Assembly: GCA_007117575.1 (NCBI GenBank)
Contig: SKGH01000099.1
Span: forward strand, 1-5,747
DNA: 5,747 nucleotides
Source of the DNA: Candidatus Kaiserbacteria bacterium
GTDB lineage: Bacteria > Patescibacteriota > Minisyncoccia > Phycocordibacterales > UBA918
Reading direction: 5' to 3'
Shown: positions 1-5,616 of the stretch, one piece after another
Position numbering within the stretch: position 1 is the first letter of the stretch
How the letters are laid out: each line of letters begins with the position of its first letter
Made by a program: the position numbers and the translations under genes
The notes under the pieces: generated by a model
The model's input: only the letters and a program-made list of their open reading frames with translations
What the model was told of the DNA's origin: nothing
Database searches by the model: none

Positions 1-58
1 AATCGAACCCGTGTCTCAACCTTGGGAAGGTCGCATTCTGCCACTAAACCAATCCCGC
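1..58 (-). tRNA. tRNA-Gly(CCC), 3' end cut by window edge
   Basis: Reading the minus strand from 58 downwards gives 58 nt of a glycine tRNA. The parts are acceptor 5' strand GCGGGAT, T8 and G9, a 4-bp D stem (GTTT with GAAT, ending in a T-G pair), an anticodon stem CGACC/GGTTG, a 7-nt loop TTCCCAA with anticodon CCC at 26-24, a 4-nt variable loop, and the T-stem 5' strand ACGGG with loop TTCGATT. The rest (T-stem 3' strand, acceptor 3' strand, discriminator, CCA if encoded) lies left of position 1, so about 13-16 nt are missing. It decodes GGG. It is transcribed away from the membrane protein gene at 260; no convincing promoter of its own was found in 59-130. Confidence 0.95.
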
Positions 59-118
59 TTTTATGATGTGTGTAAATATTTTAATTTATGTTAGTAAGTA
101 ATGACTAATGTTAATTAG

Positions 119-156
119 TTGATAACTGTTTAAATTAATGTTTAAAGTGTTATACT
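119..156 (+). promoter_or_regulatory. candidate promoter(s) for the membrane protein gene
   Basis: The 59-259 region is very AT-rich, so promoter calls are weak. The best match is an extended -10, TG-T-TATACT at 148-156, with no good -35 at the normal distance. A TTGATA at 119-124 resembles a -35 and sits 16 nt before a poor -10 (TTTAAA, 141-146). A start near 163 would leave a leader of about 97 nt. A second possibility is the TATATA at 244-249, which would give an almost leaderless mRNA and would fit the absence of a Shine-Dalgarno sequence before 260. Confidence 0.3.
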
Positions 157-259
157 TTATACATAATCTTTAGGACACTTATTTTAGTAGGATAAGTTTA
201 TTAGTGTTATTTTGCAAGTCAGAGTATTTAATTAGACACGAAGTATATAAAAACTATTT

Positions 260-1768
260 ATGACCACATCTGAGCTAATTTCTTATATACGCCAACGCCT
301 AGATCAGGACGCTGAAAGAAGTGTTATTACCGAAGAACTAACAGGAAACGGTTGGGAATTGGAAGATGTTGAAGAGGCTTTTGCTGAATTTGATAAACAA
401 CAAGTAGATACTGAAAGTTATGATGAAGACGAAGCTGAACTTGAAGATGGGGGAGCTGATGAAGTGCAAAAAGAAGCCCCTCCTGTCTCAAAGGAGAAAA
501 ATGATTCTTTTGTTCATAAGGAGAAAAAACCTCAAGTTGAACATATAAAGAATAAAAGAGAGCCAACTGTTGTAGATAAAAAATTTGTAGCAGGAGAAAG
601 TGATATACATGTAGATTCGTTCGATAGAGATGAGAGTAAACATGGCGGTTCCAAATTGTTGGTAATTTTTTCTTTGATTTTGTTAGTTTTATTGGTTGGT
701 GGTGGTGTGTACGCCTATTTAACTTTTTTTCAAAATGGTAATTCAGTAAGAGATATATTTAACAAGGCGATTGATACTTCTGTAGGTTTGCGTTCGGCAA
801 GTGTTTCAGGAGATTTTCGTATTAAGGGAATTGTTCCTTCTCAGCAACTTGAAAATTACATACTAAACGGTGCACCTTCTCCCATAGAAGGAGACACTGA
901 ACTTTCAGTATTAACAGAGTTTTCTGGAAGTTTTGATCTATTAGACTGGGAAGACATCAAATTTAGTTTTCAGTTTGATACTAGTCTTCGGGGAGAAGAT
1001 TTGCAACTGTTAACCGGACTTAGTTCATTTGATTTTGGCATGGAATTACGTTTTGTAGATGATACTTTGTATGTTCAGCTAACTAGTTTGCCAGATTTTG
1101 GACTATTGTGGTTTAACCCGTCTGTTTTGACCAATCGTTGGGTATATATAGATTTGGATGATATAACCGATGAGACAATAGAAGTATTTAATGAGTCTGA
1201 TGTTCCGGAGTTTTTATTTAGAGAAGTTTTTGAAGAGTTAATGGATCAAGTGGTCATGTGGTACAAAGATGACAATACTTTAACCTCTTTGGAAAGGTTG
1301 GAGGATACCGTAGTTGACGGTTCGTCAGTTTACCATTTGCGTGCGCAACTGAATGCTGAAGCATTTAGAAATTTATCGAAACAACTTAATGAGTTCATGA
1401 TCAGTAATTATGGCAACACGTTAAGACTGCGGGATGAAGATGTGCTGGATATTGGTTTTGGAGTTACGACCATGGAAATGTGGGTAGATAAGAGTAATTA
1501 TCATACGCGTAAAGCTTCCTTGCAATCCAGAGATCTGGAAGGCAGTATAGAAGACGAGTGGATTTTGGAAGAGATAGAATCTACCGTACGCTACAGTAAT
1601 CATAACCAACCTCAGCAGATTGAAGTCCCCGCGAATGCCATTTCTTTAGAAGATCTATTAGTTGAAATATTTGGAGCAATGTTTGGAGAAGAATTTTTCA
1701 TTGATTATGATGATGAGTTTTCTGAGTTTTATTTGGAAGAAGATGTAATTAGAAGTATTGAAGAGTAG
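260..1768 (+). CDS. single-pass membrane protein with N-terminal helical mini-domain and outer beta-rich domain, function unknown
   Basis: The gene encodes 502 residues. Residues 4-45 form a short helical module with the pattern LISYIRQRLDQ...GWELEDVEEAF, like the UBA/SHOCT-like N-terminal modules often seen in Parcubacteria membrane proteins. Residues 46-130 are a highly charged linker, acidic first (DEDEAELEDGGADE), then Lys/Glu-rich, and likely disordered. Residues 132-157 are one membrane helix (LLVIFSLILLVLLVGGG core). The preceding KHGGSK suggests an inside N-terminus and an outside C-terminus. Residues 160-480 alternate polar and apolar positions as beta strands do, with a late segment (VDKSNYHTRKASLQ) reminiscent of LolA/LppX-type lipid-binding folds; this fold guess is weak. 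No signal peptidase or lipobox site is seen. The ATG at 260 has no Shine-Dalgarno sequence, but the conserved-looking N-terminal module begins right after it. The last residues are strongly acidic. The frame continues open for 23 codons past the TAG. Confidence 0.9.
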   Translation: MTTSELISYIRQRLDQDAERSVITEELTGNGWELEDVEEAFAEFDKQQVDTESYDEDEAELEDGGADEVQKEAPPVSKEKNDSFVHKEKKPQVEHIKNKREPTVVDKKFVAGESDIHVDSFDRDESKHGGSKLLVIFSLILLVLLVGGGVYAYLTFFQNGNSVRDIFNKAIDTSVGLRSASVSGDFRIKGIVPSQQLENYILNGAPSPIEGDTELSVLTEFSGSFDLLDWEDIKFSFQFDTSLRGEDLQLLTGLSSFDFGMELRFVDDTLYVQLTSLPDFGLLWFNPSVLTNRWVYIDLDDITDETIEVFNESDVPEFLFREVFEELMDQVVMWYKDDNTLTSLERLEDTVVDGSSVYHLRAQLNAEAFRNLSKQLNEFMISNYGNTLRLRDEDVLDIGFGVTTMEMWVDKSNYHTRKASLQSRDLEGSIEDEWILEEIESTVRYSNHNQPQQIEVPANAISLEDLLVEIFGAMFGEEFFIDYDDEFSEFYLEEDVIRSIEE

Positions 1769-1840
1769 TTTGGTCCTGAATTAGCTGAAGAGTGGAGGAT
1801 AGAAATGGAAGCGCAATGTTTTGCTCCTATAGAGAATTGA
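1769..1840 (+). other. in-frame open extension after the TAG stop of the membrane protein gene
   Basis: Directly after the TAG at 1766-1768 the same frame stays open for 23 sense codons to a TGA at 1838-1840. The translated tail begins FGPELAEEWRIEMEAQ and looks protein-like: it continues the acidic, helix-type pattern of the residues before the stop (EEDVIRSIEE). It may be the former C-terminus cut off by a nonsense mutation, or a sequencing error, or a readthrough tail, or chance. The tail also contains GGAGG at 1794-1798, six bases before an in-frame ATG (1805), so an 11-residue peptide could start there; I do not call it as a gene. Confidence 0.4.
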
Positions 1841-1897
1841 TTGCAAAGTCATGAGATATTTTGAGTGTTTTTGGTGTGCTGTAATTTGTGAAAGGTT

Positions 1898-1947
1898 TAT
1901 AATATGAATTATAAGCACTTGCGTAAAATCAAAATGACTGGTAAAAC
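1898..1947 (+). promoter_or_regulatory. candidate promoter elements for tRNA-Arg
   Basis: Two options lie before the tRNA. A perfect TATAAT at 1898-1903 has no clear -35 at 16-18 nt and sits within a small AT-only inverted repeat (TTATAAT/ATTATAA, 1897-1914). Alternatively, TTGCGT (1919-1924) and TAAAAC (1942-1947) are spaced by 17 nt and would start transcription about 20 nt before the tRNA. Only one needs to be real, and both are weak. The rest of 1841-1973 shows nothing else. Confidence 0.3.
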
Positions 1948-1973
1948 ATAGTGGTGCAGTTTTTAGTGAAATT

Positions 1974-2045
1974 GCCCTCGTAAGCTAATGGATAAACTGG
2001 CGGGCTTCTATCCCGCACTTGGGGGTTCGAGTCCCTCCGAGGGCA
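1974..2045 (+). tRNA. tRNA-Arg(TCT)
   Basis: This is a complete 72-nt cloverleaf. The acceptor GCCCTCG pairs perfectly with CGAGGGC and is followed by discriminator A at 2045. The anticodon stem is GCGGG/CCCGC with loop CTTCTAT, giving anticodon TCT at 2007-2009, which reads AGA (and AGG by wobble). The T stem is GGGGG/CCCTC with one G-T pair and loop TTCGAGT. T8, A14, G18-G19 and A21 are in place. The CCA end is not encoded (CTG follows) and would be added by a nucleotidyltransferase. The D stem AGCT/AACT holds one mismatch, C12 against A23; the gene otherwise looks intact. It stands alone between the membrane protein gene and the first repeat copy. Confidence 0.97.
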
Positions 2046-2112
2046 CTGTTTGTAGTTTCTGATAACTTTAATTTACCAATTTTTTTGGGTATGTTTGGAA
2101 TATATACTAAAT

Positions 2113-2133
2113 AAAAAGACTTTATCTTTTTTT
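2113..2133 (+). terminator. weak terminator-like hairpin after tRNA-Arg
   Basis: AAAAAGA (2113-2119) can pair with TCTTTTT (2125-2131) over a 5-nt loop, and the 3' arm runs on into a T tract to 2133. The stem is almost all A-T, so as a terminator it is poor. Its place about 70 nt after the tRNA is the main support. Confidence 0.3.
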
Positions 2134-2150
2134 AATACTTGGTCTGAATA

Positions 2151-2279
2151 GGTACTTATGTATTTATAAATTGTCTAAAGTCTTACACAGGGGAACTTCT
2201 GTTTTTATGGTTGCTAACGCTCCTTAAGAATAAGCTTACAAAGAGCATATATTGTAATTGGTTCAAGATCGTTTGGGTC
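2151..2279 (+). repeat. imperfect direct repeat, copy A (upstream of clpB)
   Basis: This stretch aligns along its length, with a few small gaps, to 5617-5747 in the same orientation. Hand alignment gives roughly 70% identity over 2171-2279 and weaker similarity in 2151-2170. Shared blocks in order include GGTA, AAGTCT, CACA, ACTTC, TTATGG, TAAGAATA, CTTACAAA, CATAT, GGTTCAAGAT and GGGTC. Many differences are C/T or A/G changes. The direction of any function is unknown; the plus strand is shown only because both copies agree. A short arm pair (AAGT...ACTT, 2178-2198) has a counterpart in copy B. The frame matching copy B is broken by several stops here, so this copy does not encode a protein. 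Confidence 0.75.
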
Positions 2280-2301
2280 TTAATGGTTGATATGGCTACA
2301 A

Positions 2302-2339
2302 AACTTCGGTTCTTCTGGTGTGAACGACAGTTCACACCA
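2302..2339 (+). other. UUCG mini-hairpin plus perfect 10-bp hairpin
   Basis: AAC-TTCG-GTT (2302-2311) would form a C(UUCG)G tetraloop in RNA. Five bases later TGGTGTGAAC (2316-2325) is followed, after GACA, by its exact reverse complement GTTCACACCA (2330-2339). No T tract follows on either strand, so this is not a classical terminator. It could be a structured RNA element, a two-fold operator about 145 bp before clpB, or part of the repeat element that begins at 2151. No known regulator site (such as CIRCE) matches it. Confidence 0.6.
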
Positions 2340-2375
2340 AACTCCACCTTGTTTCCCGCTCATATTTTTAGCCAC

Positions 2376-2415
2376 TCTAGACCTTGATGAGGGTTTAGAC
2401 GGTTTCTTATTTTTT
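2376..2415 (+). terminator. terminator-like hairpin before the clpB promoter
   Basis: TCTAGACC (2376-2383) pairs with GGTTTAGA (2392-2399) over an 8-nt loop with one G-T pair; a T6 tract lies ten bases further on (2410-2415). The gap between stem and T tract is longer than in typical intrinsic terminators, so the call is weak. If real, it would end any transcript coming from the repeat region and insulate clpB. Confidence 0.25.
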
Positions 2416-2429
2416 AATATAACTTTGAT

Positions 2430-2469
2430 TTGATTGTGTTTGTTTCTGTAATATAATTTTGAATATAAT
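2430..2469 (+). promoter_or_regulatory. clpB promoter with two TATAAT boxes
   Basis: Two perfect -10 hexamers lie in front of clpB. TATAAT at 2452-2457 has TTGATT (2430-2435) 16 nt upstream. TATAAT at 2464-2469 has TTGTTT (2440-2445) 18 nt upstream. Expected starts are near 2464 and 2476, giving leaders of only about 8-21 nt and no Shine-Dalgarno sequence. They look like vegetative sigma-70-type boxes. I see no exact CIRCE (HrcA) inverted repeat. Confidence 0.55.
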
Positions 2470-2484
2470 AAATAATCACAGTAT

Positions 2485-5070
2485 ATGAATATTGAAAAAC
2501 TTACCCAGAAATCCAAAGCCATATTGGAAGAAGCGGTGCAGTTAGCTTATGAAGGTAAAAATCAATACGTAGAACCTATACATGTACTCAAAGCTTTATT
2601 AGAAGTGCCTGAGACTATTATGGAGCCTTTGTGTCAGGCTTTATCAGTAGAAGTTTCAGATTTAAAAGAGGCTGTAGACGGTACTGTTAAGGCGCTACCG
2701 GCTTTGGCGCAGGCTGTAAATCCACAGATCACACCGGCTTTAAATAGTGTTTTTAGAAAAGCTGAAAAGGAGTCAGAGAGGTTAAATGACTCGTACATAA
2801 GTGTTGAGCATATTGTGTTGGCTTTGACGCAAGTAGAAGATGTGTCGATGGGTATTTTAGAAAAGCATAAAATAACCAAAGATAAAGTCGAAAATGAGTT
2901 ATCTACGTTGCGTGGCGGTCAGACAGTTGTTGATGATAATCCTGAAACTAAGCAAAATGTCTTAGCAAAATATGGTGAGGATTATACCGCTTTAGCCAGA
3001 GATGGTAAACTTGATCCTGTTATTGGTAGGGATAGTGAAGTACGTAGGGTGGTACAAGTTTTATCAAGAAGGACAAAAAATAATCCGGTACTTTTGGGAG
3101 AGCCCGGGGTAGGAAAAACGGCGATTGTTGAGGGTTTGGCGCAAAGAATAGTGGCGAAGGATGTGCCGGAGTCGTTGCAAGGTAAGAGGTTGATTAGTTT
3201 GGAAATCGGCTCTATTTTAGCTGGGGCAAAATTTCGTGGTGAGTTCGAAGATCGCCTTAAGGCGGTTTTAAAGGAGGTTGAGAAAGAGGAAGGTAGGGTT
3301 CTGCTTTTCATAGATGAGTTGCATACCATTGTTAAAGCGGGAGGTGGTGAAGGGGCTGTAGATGCCGGAAATATGTTAAAGCCTATGTTGGCACGTGGTA
3401 AATTGCGTCTCATCGGCGCTACTACTTTAAATGAATATCGTCAGCATATAGAGAAAGACACTGCTTTAGAGCGAAGGTTTCAACCTGTTTATGTAGATGA
3501 ACCGGATCAAGAAGCCACTTTAGCTATTTTAAGGGGGTTAAAAGAAAAATATGAAGTTCATCACGGGGTACGTATAACTGATCCCGCTTTGGTTTCTGCG
3601 GTTTTAATGTCTGATCGGTACATTACAGCCAGAAAGGCACCTGATAAAGCTATCGATCTAATAGATGAAGCCACGTCTATGGTTAAGATGCAGATGGAAA
3701 GTATGCCGAACGAGATGGATACTCTGTCCCGACAGATAGCTCAGTTTGAGATAGAATTGAAAGCATTGTCGGCAGAGAAAGACGAAAGGTCAAAAGAAAG
3801 AAAGATGGATATAGAGCAACGTTTGGCTTCGTTAAAAGAAGAGTATAAAGTATTTAGGTCTAGGTGGGAGAAAGAAAAAAGTGCTGTTAGTGAACTGAGA
3901 GAAGCATTAGCTCGCATGGATGAGTTACGTACTGAAGAAGAGAGGGCGGAAAGAAATACTGACTATGATCGGGCCGCTAAGATTAAGTATGAAGAAATAC
4001 CCATGTTGGAAAATAAGGTGAAAGAGGTTCGAGAAAAACTAGACAAAATTCCTTTTGAAAAACGTTTAATAAGAGAAGAGGTGACTGAAGAAGATGTGGC
4101 ACAGATAGTTTCTCGCTGGGTTGGTATTCCAGTTCAAAAATTGTTGGAATCAGAAGCGCAAAAGCTTACTAATTTAGAAAATCAATTACATGAAAGGGTG
4201 GTGGGGCAAAGCGAAGCTGTTAATACTGTAGCTAGAGCTATAAGGCGTACTAGAGCCGGTTTGAAAGTGGGGCGTAAGCCAATAGGGGCTTTTATGTTTT
4301 TAGGTCCGACAGGCGTAGGTAAAACAGAGTTAGCTAAAACCTTGGCAGAAGCCTTGTTTGATGACGAACAAGCAATGGTGCGAATTGACATGAGTGAATA
4401 TATGGAGCGCTTTGCTGTGAGTCGTTTGGTCGGTGCTCCACCGGGATATGTTGGTTATGAAGAAGGAGGTCAATTGACTGAACCTGTTAGACGTCGTCCT
4501 TATTCGGTGGTGCTCTTGGATGAGATAGAAAAGGCACACAAAGATGTCTTCAATATTTTATTGCAAGTACTGGATGATGGTCGTCTAACAGATAGTCAAG
4601 GCAGGGTAGTTGATTTTAGCAATACTATTATCATAATGACATCAAACCTTGGGAGCGAATTTATGTTTGATGACTTTGATAAAGATACACGTAATGAAAA
4701 AATTCAAGATCTACTAAGAAATACTTTTAGACCGGAATTTATAAATCGACTGGACGATCTGGTCATCTTTGACCCTGTTGATAAAGAGATGTTGACTGAA
4801 ATCGTCTCTATCCAACTCAAACCAATAATTGACATGTTGCGAGCAGAGAAAAATATTAATGTCGAAATTGATGAAGGCGCCAGATCAGTATTAGTAAGTA
4901 AGGGGTACAGTCCCTCCTACGGAGTCAGACCTTTAAAAAGGGTTATACAGACCATGGTGTTGGATGTTTTGGCGGAAATGATCATTGCTGGTCAAATTAA
5001 AGACGGAGATAACGTTATTATTTCTTCTAATGACGCAGAAGAGTTGATTATCAACGCTAAAGATGATTAG
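2485..5070 (+). CDS. clpB: ATP-dependent chaperone ClpB (Hsp100 disaggregase)
   Basis: The 861-residue product is full length for ClpB. The hexameric ring threads aggregated proteins through its pore in the cytoplasm, normally together with DnaK/DnaJ/GrpE. Domains in order: Clp N-domain with two repeats (1-145); first AAA+ with Walker A GEPGVGKT (205-212), Walker B LLFIDE (273-278) and arginine fingers R330/R331; long coiled-coil middle domain (about 405-525); second AAA+ with Walker A GPTGVGKT (607-614), Walker B VVLLDE (675-680), pore loop GYVGYEEGG (654-662) and sensor-2 GVRPLKR (813-819). The long middle domain and the absence of an IGF-type ClpP-binding loop separate it from ClpC/ClpA. 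Pore loop 1 reads KFRGEFE where E. coli has KYRGEFE, an aromatic swap. The start at 2485 gives the expected N-terminus and has no Shine-Dalgarno sequence. The 3' end overlaps the Nudix-like gene. No dnaK, grpE or hrcA lies in the window. Confidence 0.98.
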   Translation: MNIEKLTQKSKAILEEAVQLAYEGKNQYVEPIHVLKALLEVPETIMEPLCQALSVEVSDLKEAVDGTVKALPALAQAVNPQITPALNSVFRKAEKESERLNDSYISVEHIVLALTQVEDVSMGILEKHKITKDKVENELSTLRGGQTVVDDNPETKQNVLAKYGEDYTALARDGKLDPVIGRDSEVRRVVQVLSRRTKNNPVLLGEPGVGKTAIVEGLAQRIVAKDVPESLQGKRLISLEIGSILAGAKFRGEFEDRLKAVLKEVEKEEGRVLLFIDELHTIVKAGGGEGAVDAGNMLKPMLARGKLRLIGATTLNEYRQHIEKDTALERRFQPVYVDEPDQEATLAILRGLKEKYEVHHGVRITDPALVSAVLMSDRYITARKAPDKAIDLIDEATSMVKMQMESMPNEMDTLSRQIAQFEIELKALSAEKDERSKERKMDIEQRLASLKEEYKVFRSRWEKEKSAVSELREALARMDELRTEEERAERNTDYDRAAKIKYEEIPMLENKVKEVREKLDKIPFEKRLIREEVTEEDVAQIVSRWVGIPVQKLLESEAQKLTNLENQLHERVVGQSEAVNTVARAIRRTRAGLKVGRKPIGAFMFLGPTGVGKTELAKTLAEALFDDEQAMVRIDMSEYMERFAVSRLVGAPPGYVGYEEGGQLTEPVRRRPYSVVLLDEIEKAHKDVFNILLQVLDDGRLTDSQGRVVDFSNTIIIMTSNLGSEFMFDDFDKDTRNEKIQDLLRNTFRPEFINRLDDLVIFDPVDKEMLTEIVSIQLKPIIDMLRAEKNINVEIDEGARSVLVSKGYSPSYGVRPLKRVIQTMVLDVLAEMIIAGQIKDGDNVIISSNDAEELIINAKDD

Positions 5071-5503
5071 TATGAGATCGTTTTTGAAAAAACAACAAGA
5101 AGTAGTAGTTACCACTATATGTTATGAGAAGGGTAGAGTGTTGCTTTTTAGAGGTAGTACATTTTGCCATAATGATGGTGGTGTGTTTTTTGATCTACCC
5201 AGAGTTAAGGTATCTTTTGGTGAGGATCCTAATCAAGCTGTTTTAAGGATGGGTGAAGAATTGTTTTCACAGCCGGTGGTTGTGGGTGATGTGATCATGA
5301 TTGATAGTTATTTATCTGAATCAAGGTCTAGGCATACCGTAGATATTGTGTGTAGACTGATACGTACCGATCAAACCAGGCAATTACCGGAGAGGTTAGG
5401 TAATTATTTTTGGTCGCGGGTGGAAGATTATGATAAATATGTATTATCAGCGCGTAGTCGCGATTTGTTGTCGAGACTTTTGTCAGATATGGATATTAAT
5501 TGA
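5063..5503 (+). CDS. Nudix-fold protein with degenerate catalytic box
   Basis: The 146-residue product has the layout of a small Nudix domain: strand VVVTTICYEKGRVLLF (about 14-29), the box region LPRVKVSFGEDPNQAVLRMG (about 46-65) continuing into EELFSQ, then VVVGDVIMIDSYL, HTVDIVCRLI and a C-terminal helix. Against the consensus GX5EX7REUXEEXGU, the first Glu (in GEDP), the Arg and one Glu are kept, but the box Gly is Val, the Glu of RE is Met, one Glu of EE is Leu and the late Gly is Ser. Mg-binding and classical pyrophosphohydrolase activity are therefore doubtful; it may bind a nucleotide-type ligand or have other chemistry. The ATG at 5063 overlaps the clpB end by 8 bases; the ATG at 5072, one base after the clpB stop, is an equally good start (143 residues). 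Neither has a Shine-Dalgarno sequence, so coupling to clpB translation is likely. A substrate cannot be named. Confidence 0.8.
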   Translation: MISMRSFLKKQQEVVVTTICYEKGRVLLFRGSTFCHNDGGVFFDLPRVKVSFGEDPNQAVLRMGEELFSQPVVVGDVIMIDSYLSESRSRHTVDIVCRLIRTDQTRQLPERLGNYFWSRVEDYDKYVLSARSRDLLSRLLSDMDIN

Positions 5504-5616
5504 AGTTTTGGAGTATAAAACTAGCATGACTTACACGTTTGGCGAATTTCTTTGTTGCTTTCGTCACTCAAACCTTTCATCGTACCACCAAGTACGCCTC
5601 ACCCGGCTATAGTTTC

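Noticed and set aside
1766..1840. Alternative genetic code (TAG or TGA as sense)
   Set aside because: TAG ends clpB at the expected C-terminus and TGA ends the Nudix-like gene. No gene here contains an internal TGA or TAG, and Trp is encoded by TGG.
1897..1914. Rho-independent terminator TTATAAT/ATTATAA after the membrane protein gene
   Set aside because: The stem has no G-C pairs and no T tract follows. It is better read as a -10 box within AT-rich DNA.
2370..2400. CIRCE-like (HrcA) operator before clpB, from TTAGCCACTC ... GAGGGTTTAG
   Set aside because: The arms do not match TTAGCACTC-N9-GAGTGCTAA: there are extra bases and several mismatches. The pairing present fits the plain 8-bp hairpin at 2376-2399 better.
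2280..2522. Complete 80-codon minus-strand gene overlapping the clpB start
   Set aside because: The first half is antisense to the clpB promoter and start and is low-complexity. Only the last 27 codons look protein-like, and these are listed as a finding instead.
2982..3413. Long minus-strand frame inside clpB (143 codons)
   Set aside because: It lies wholly antisense to the well-conserved first AAA+ domain, its translation is low in coding character, and it is explained as the shadow of clpB.
5430..5612. 60-codon plus-strand frame overlapping the end of the Nudix-like gene
   Set aside because: Its first half is the Nudix-like gene read in another frame, its second half is the non-coding flank of copy B, and it has no start signal.
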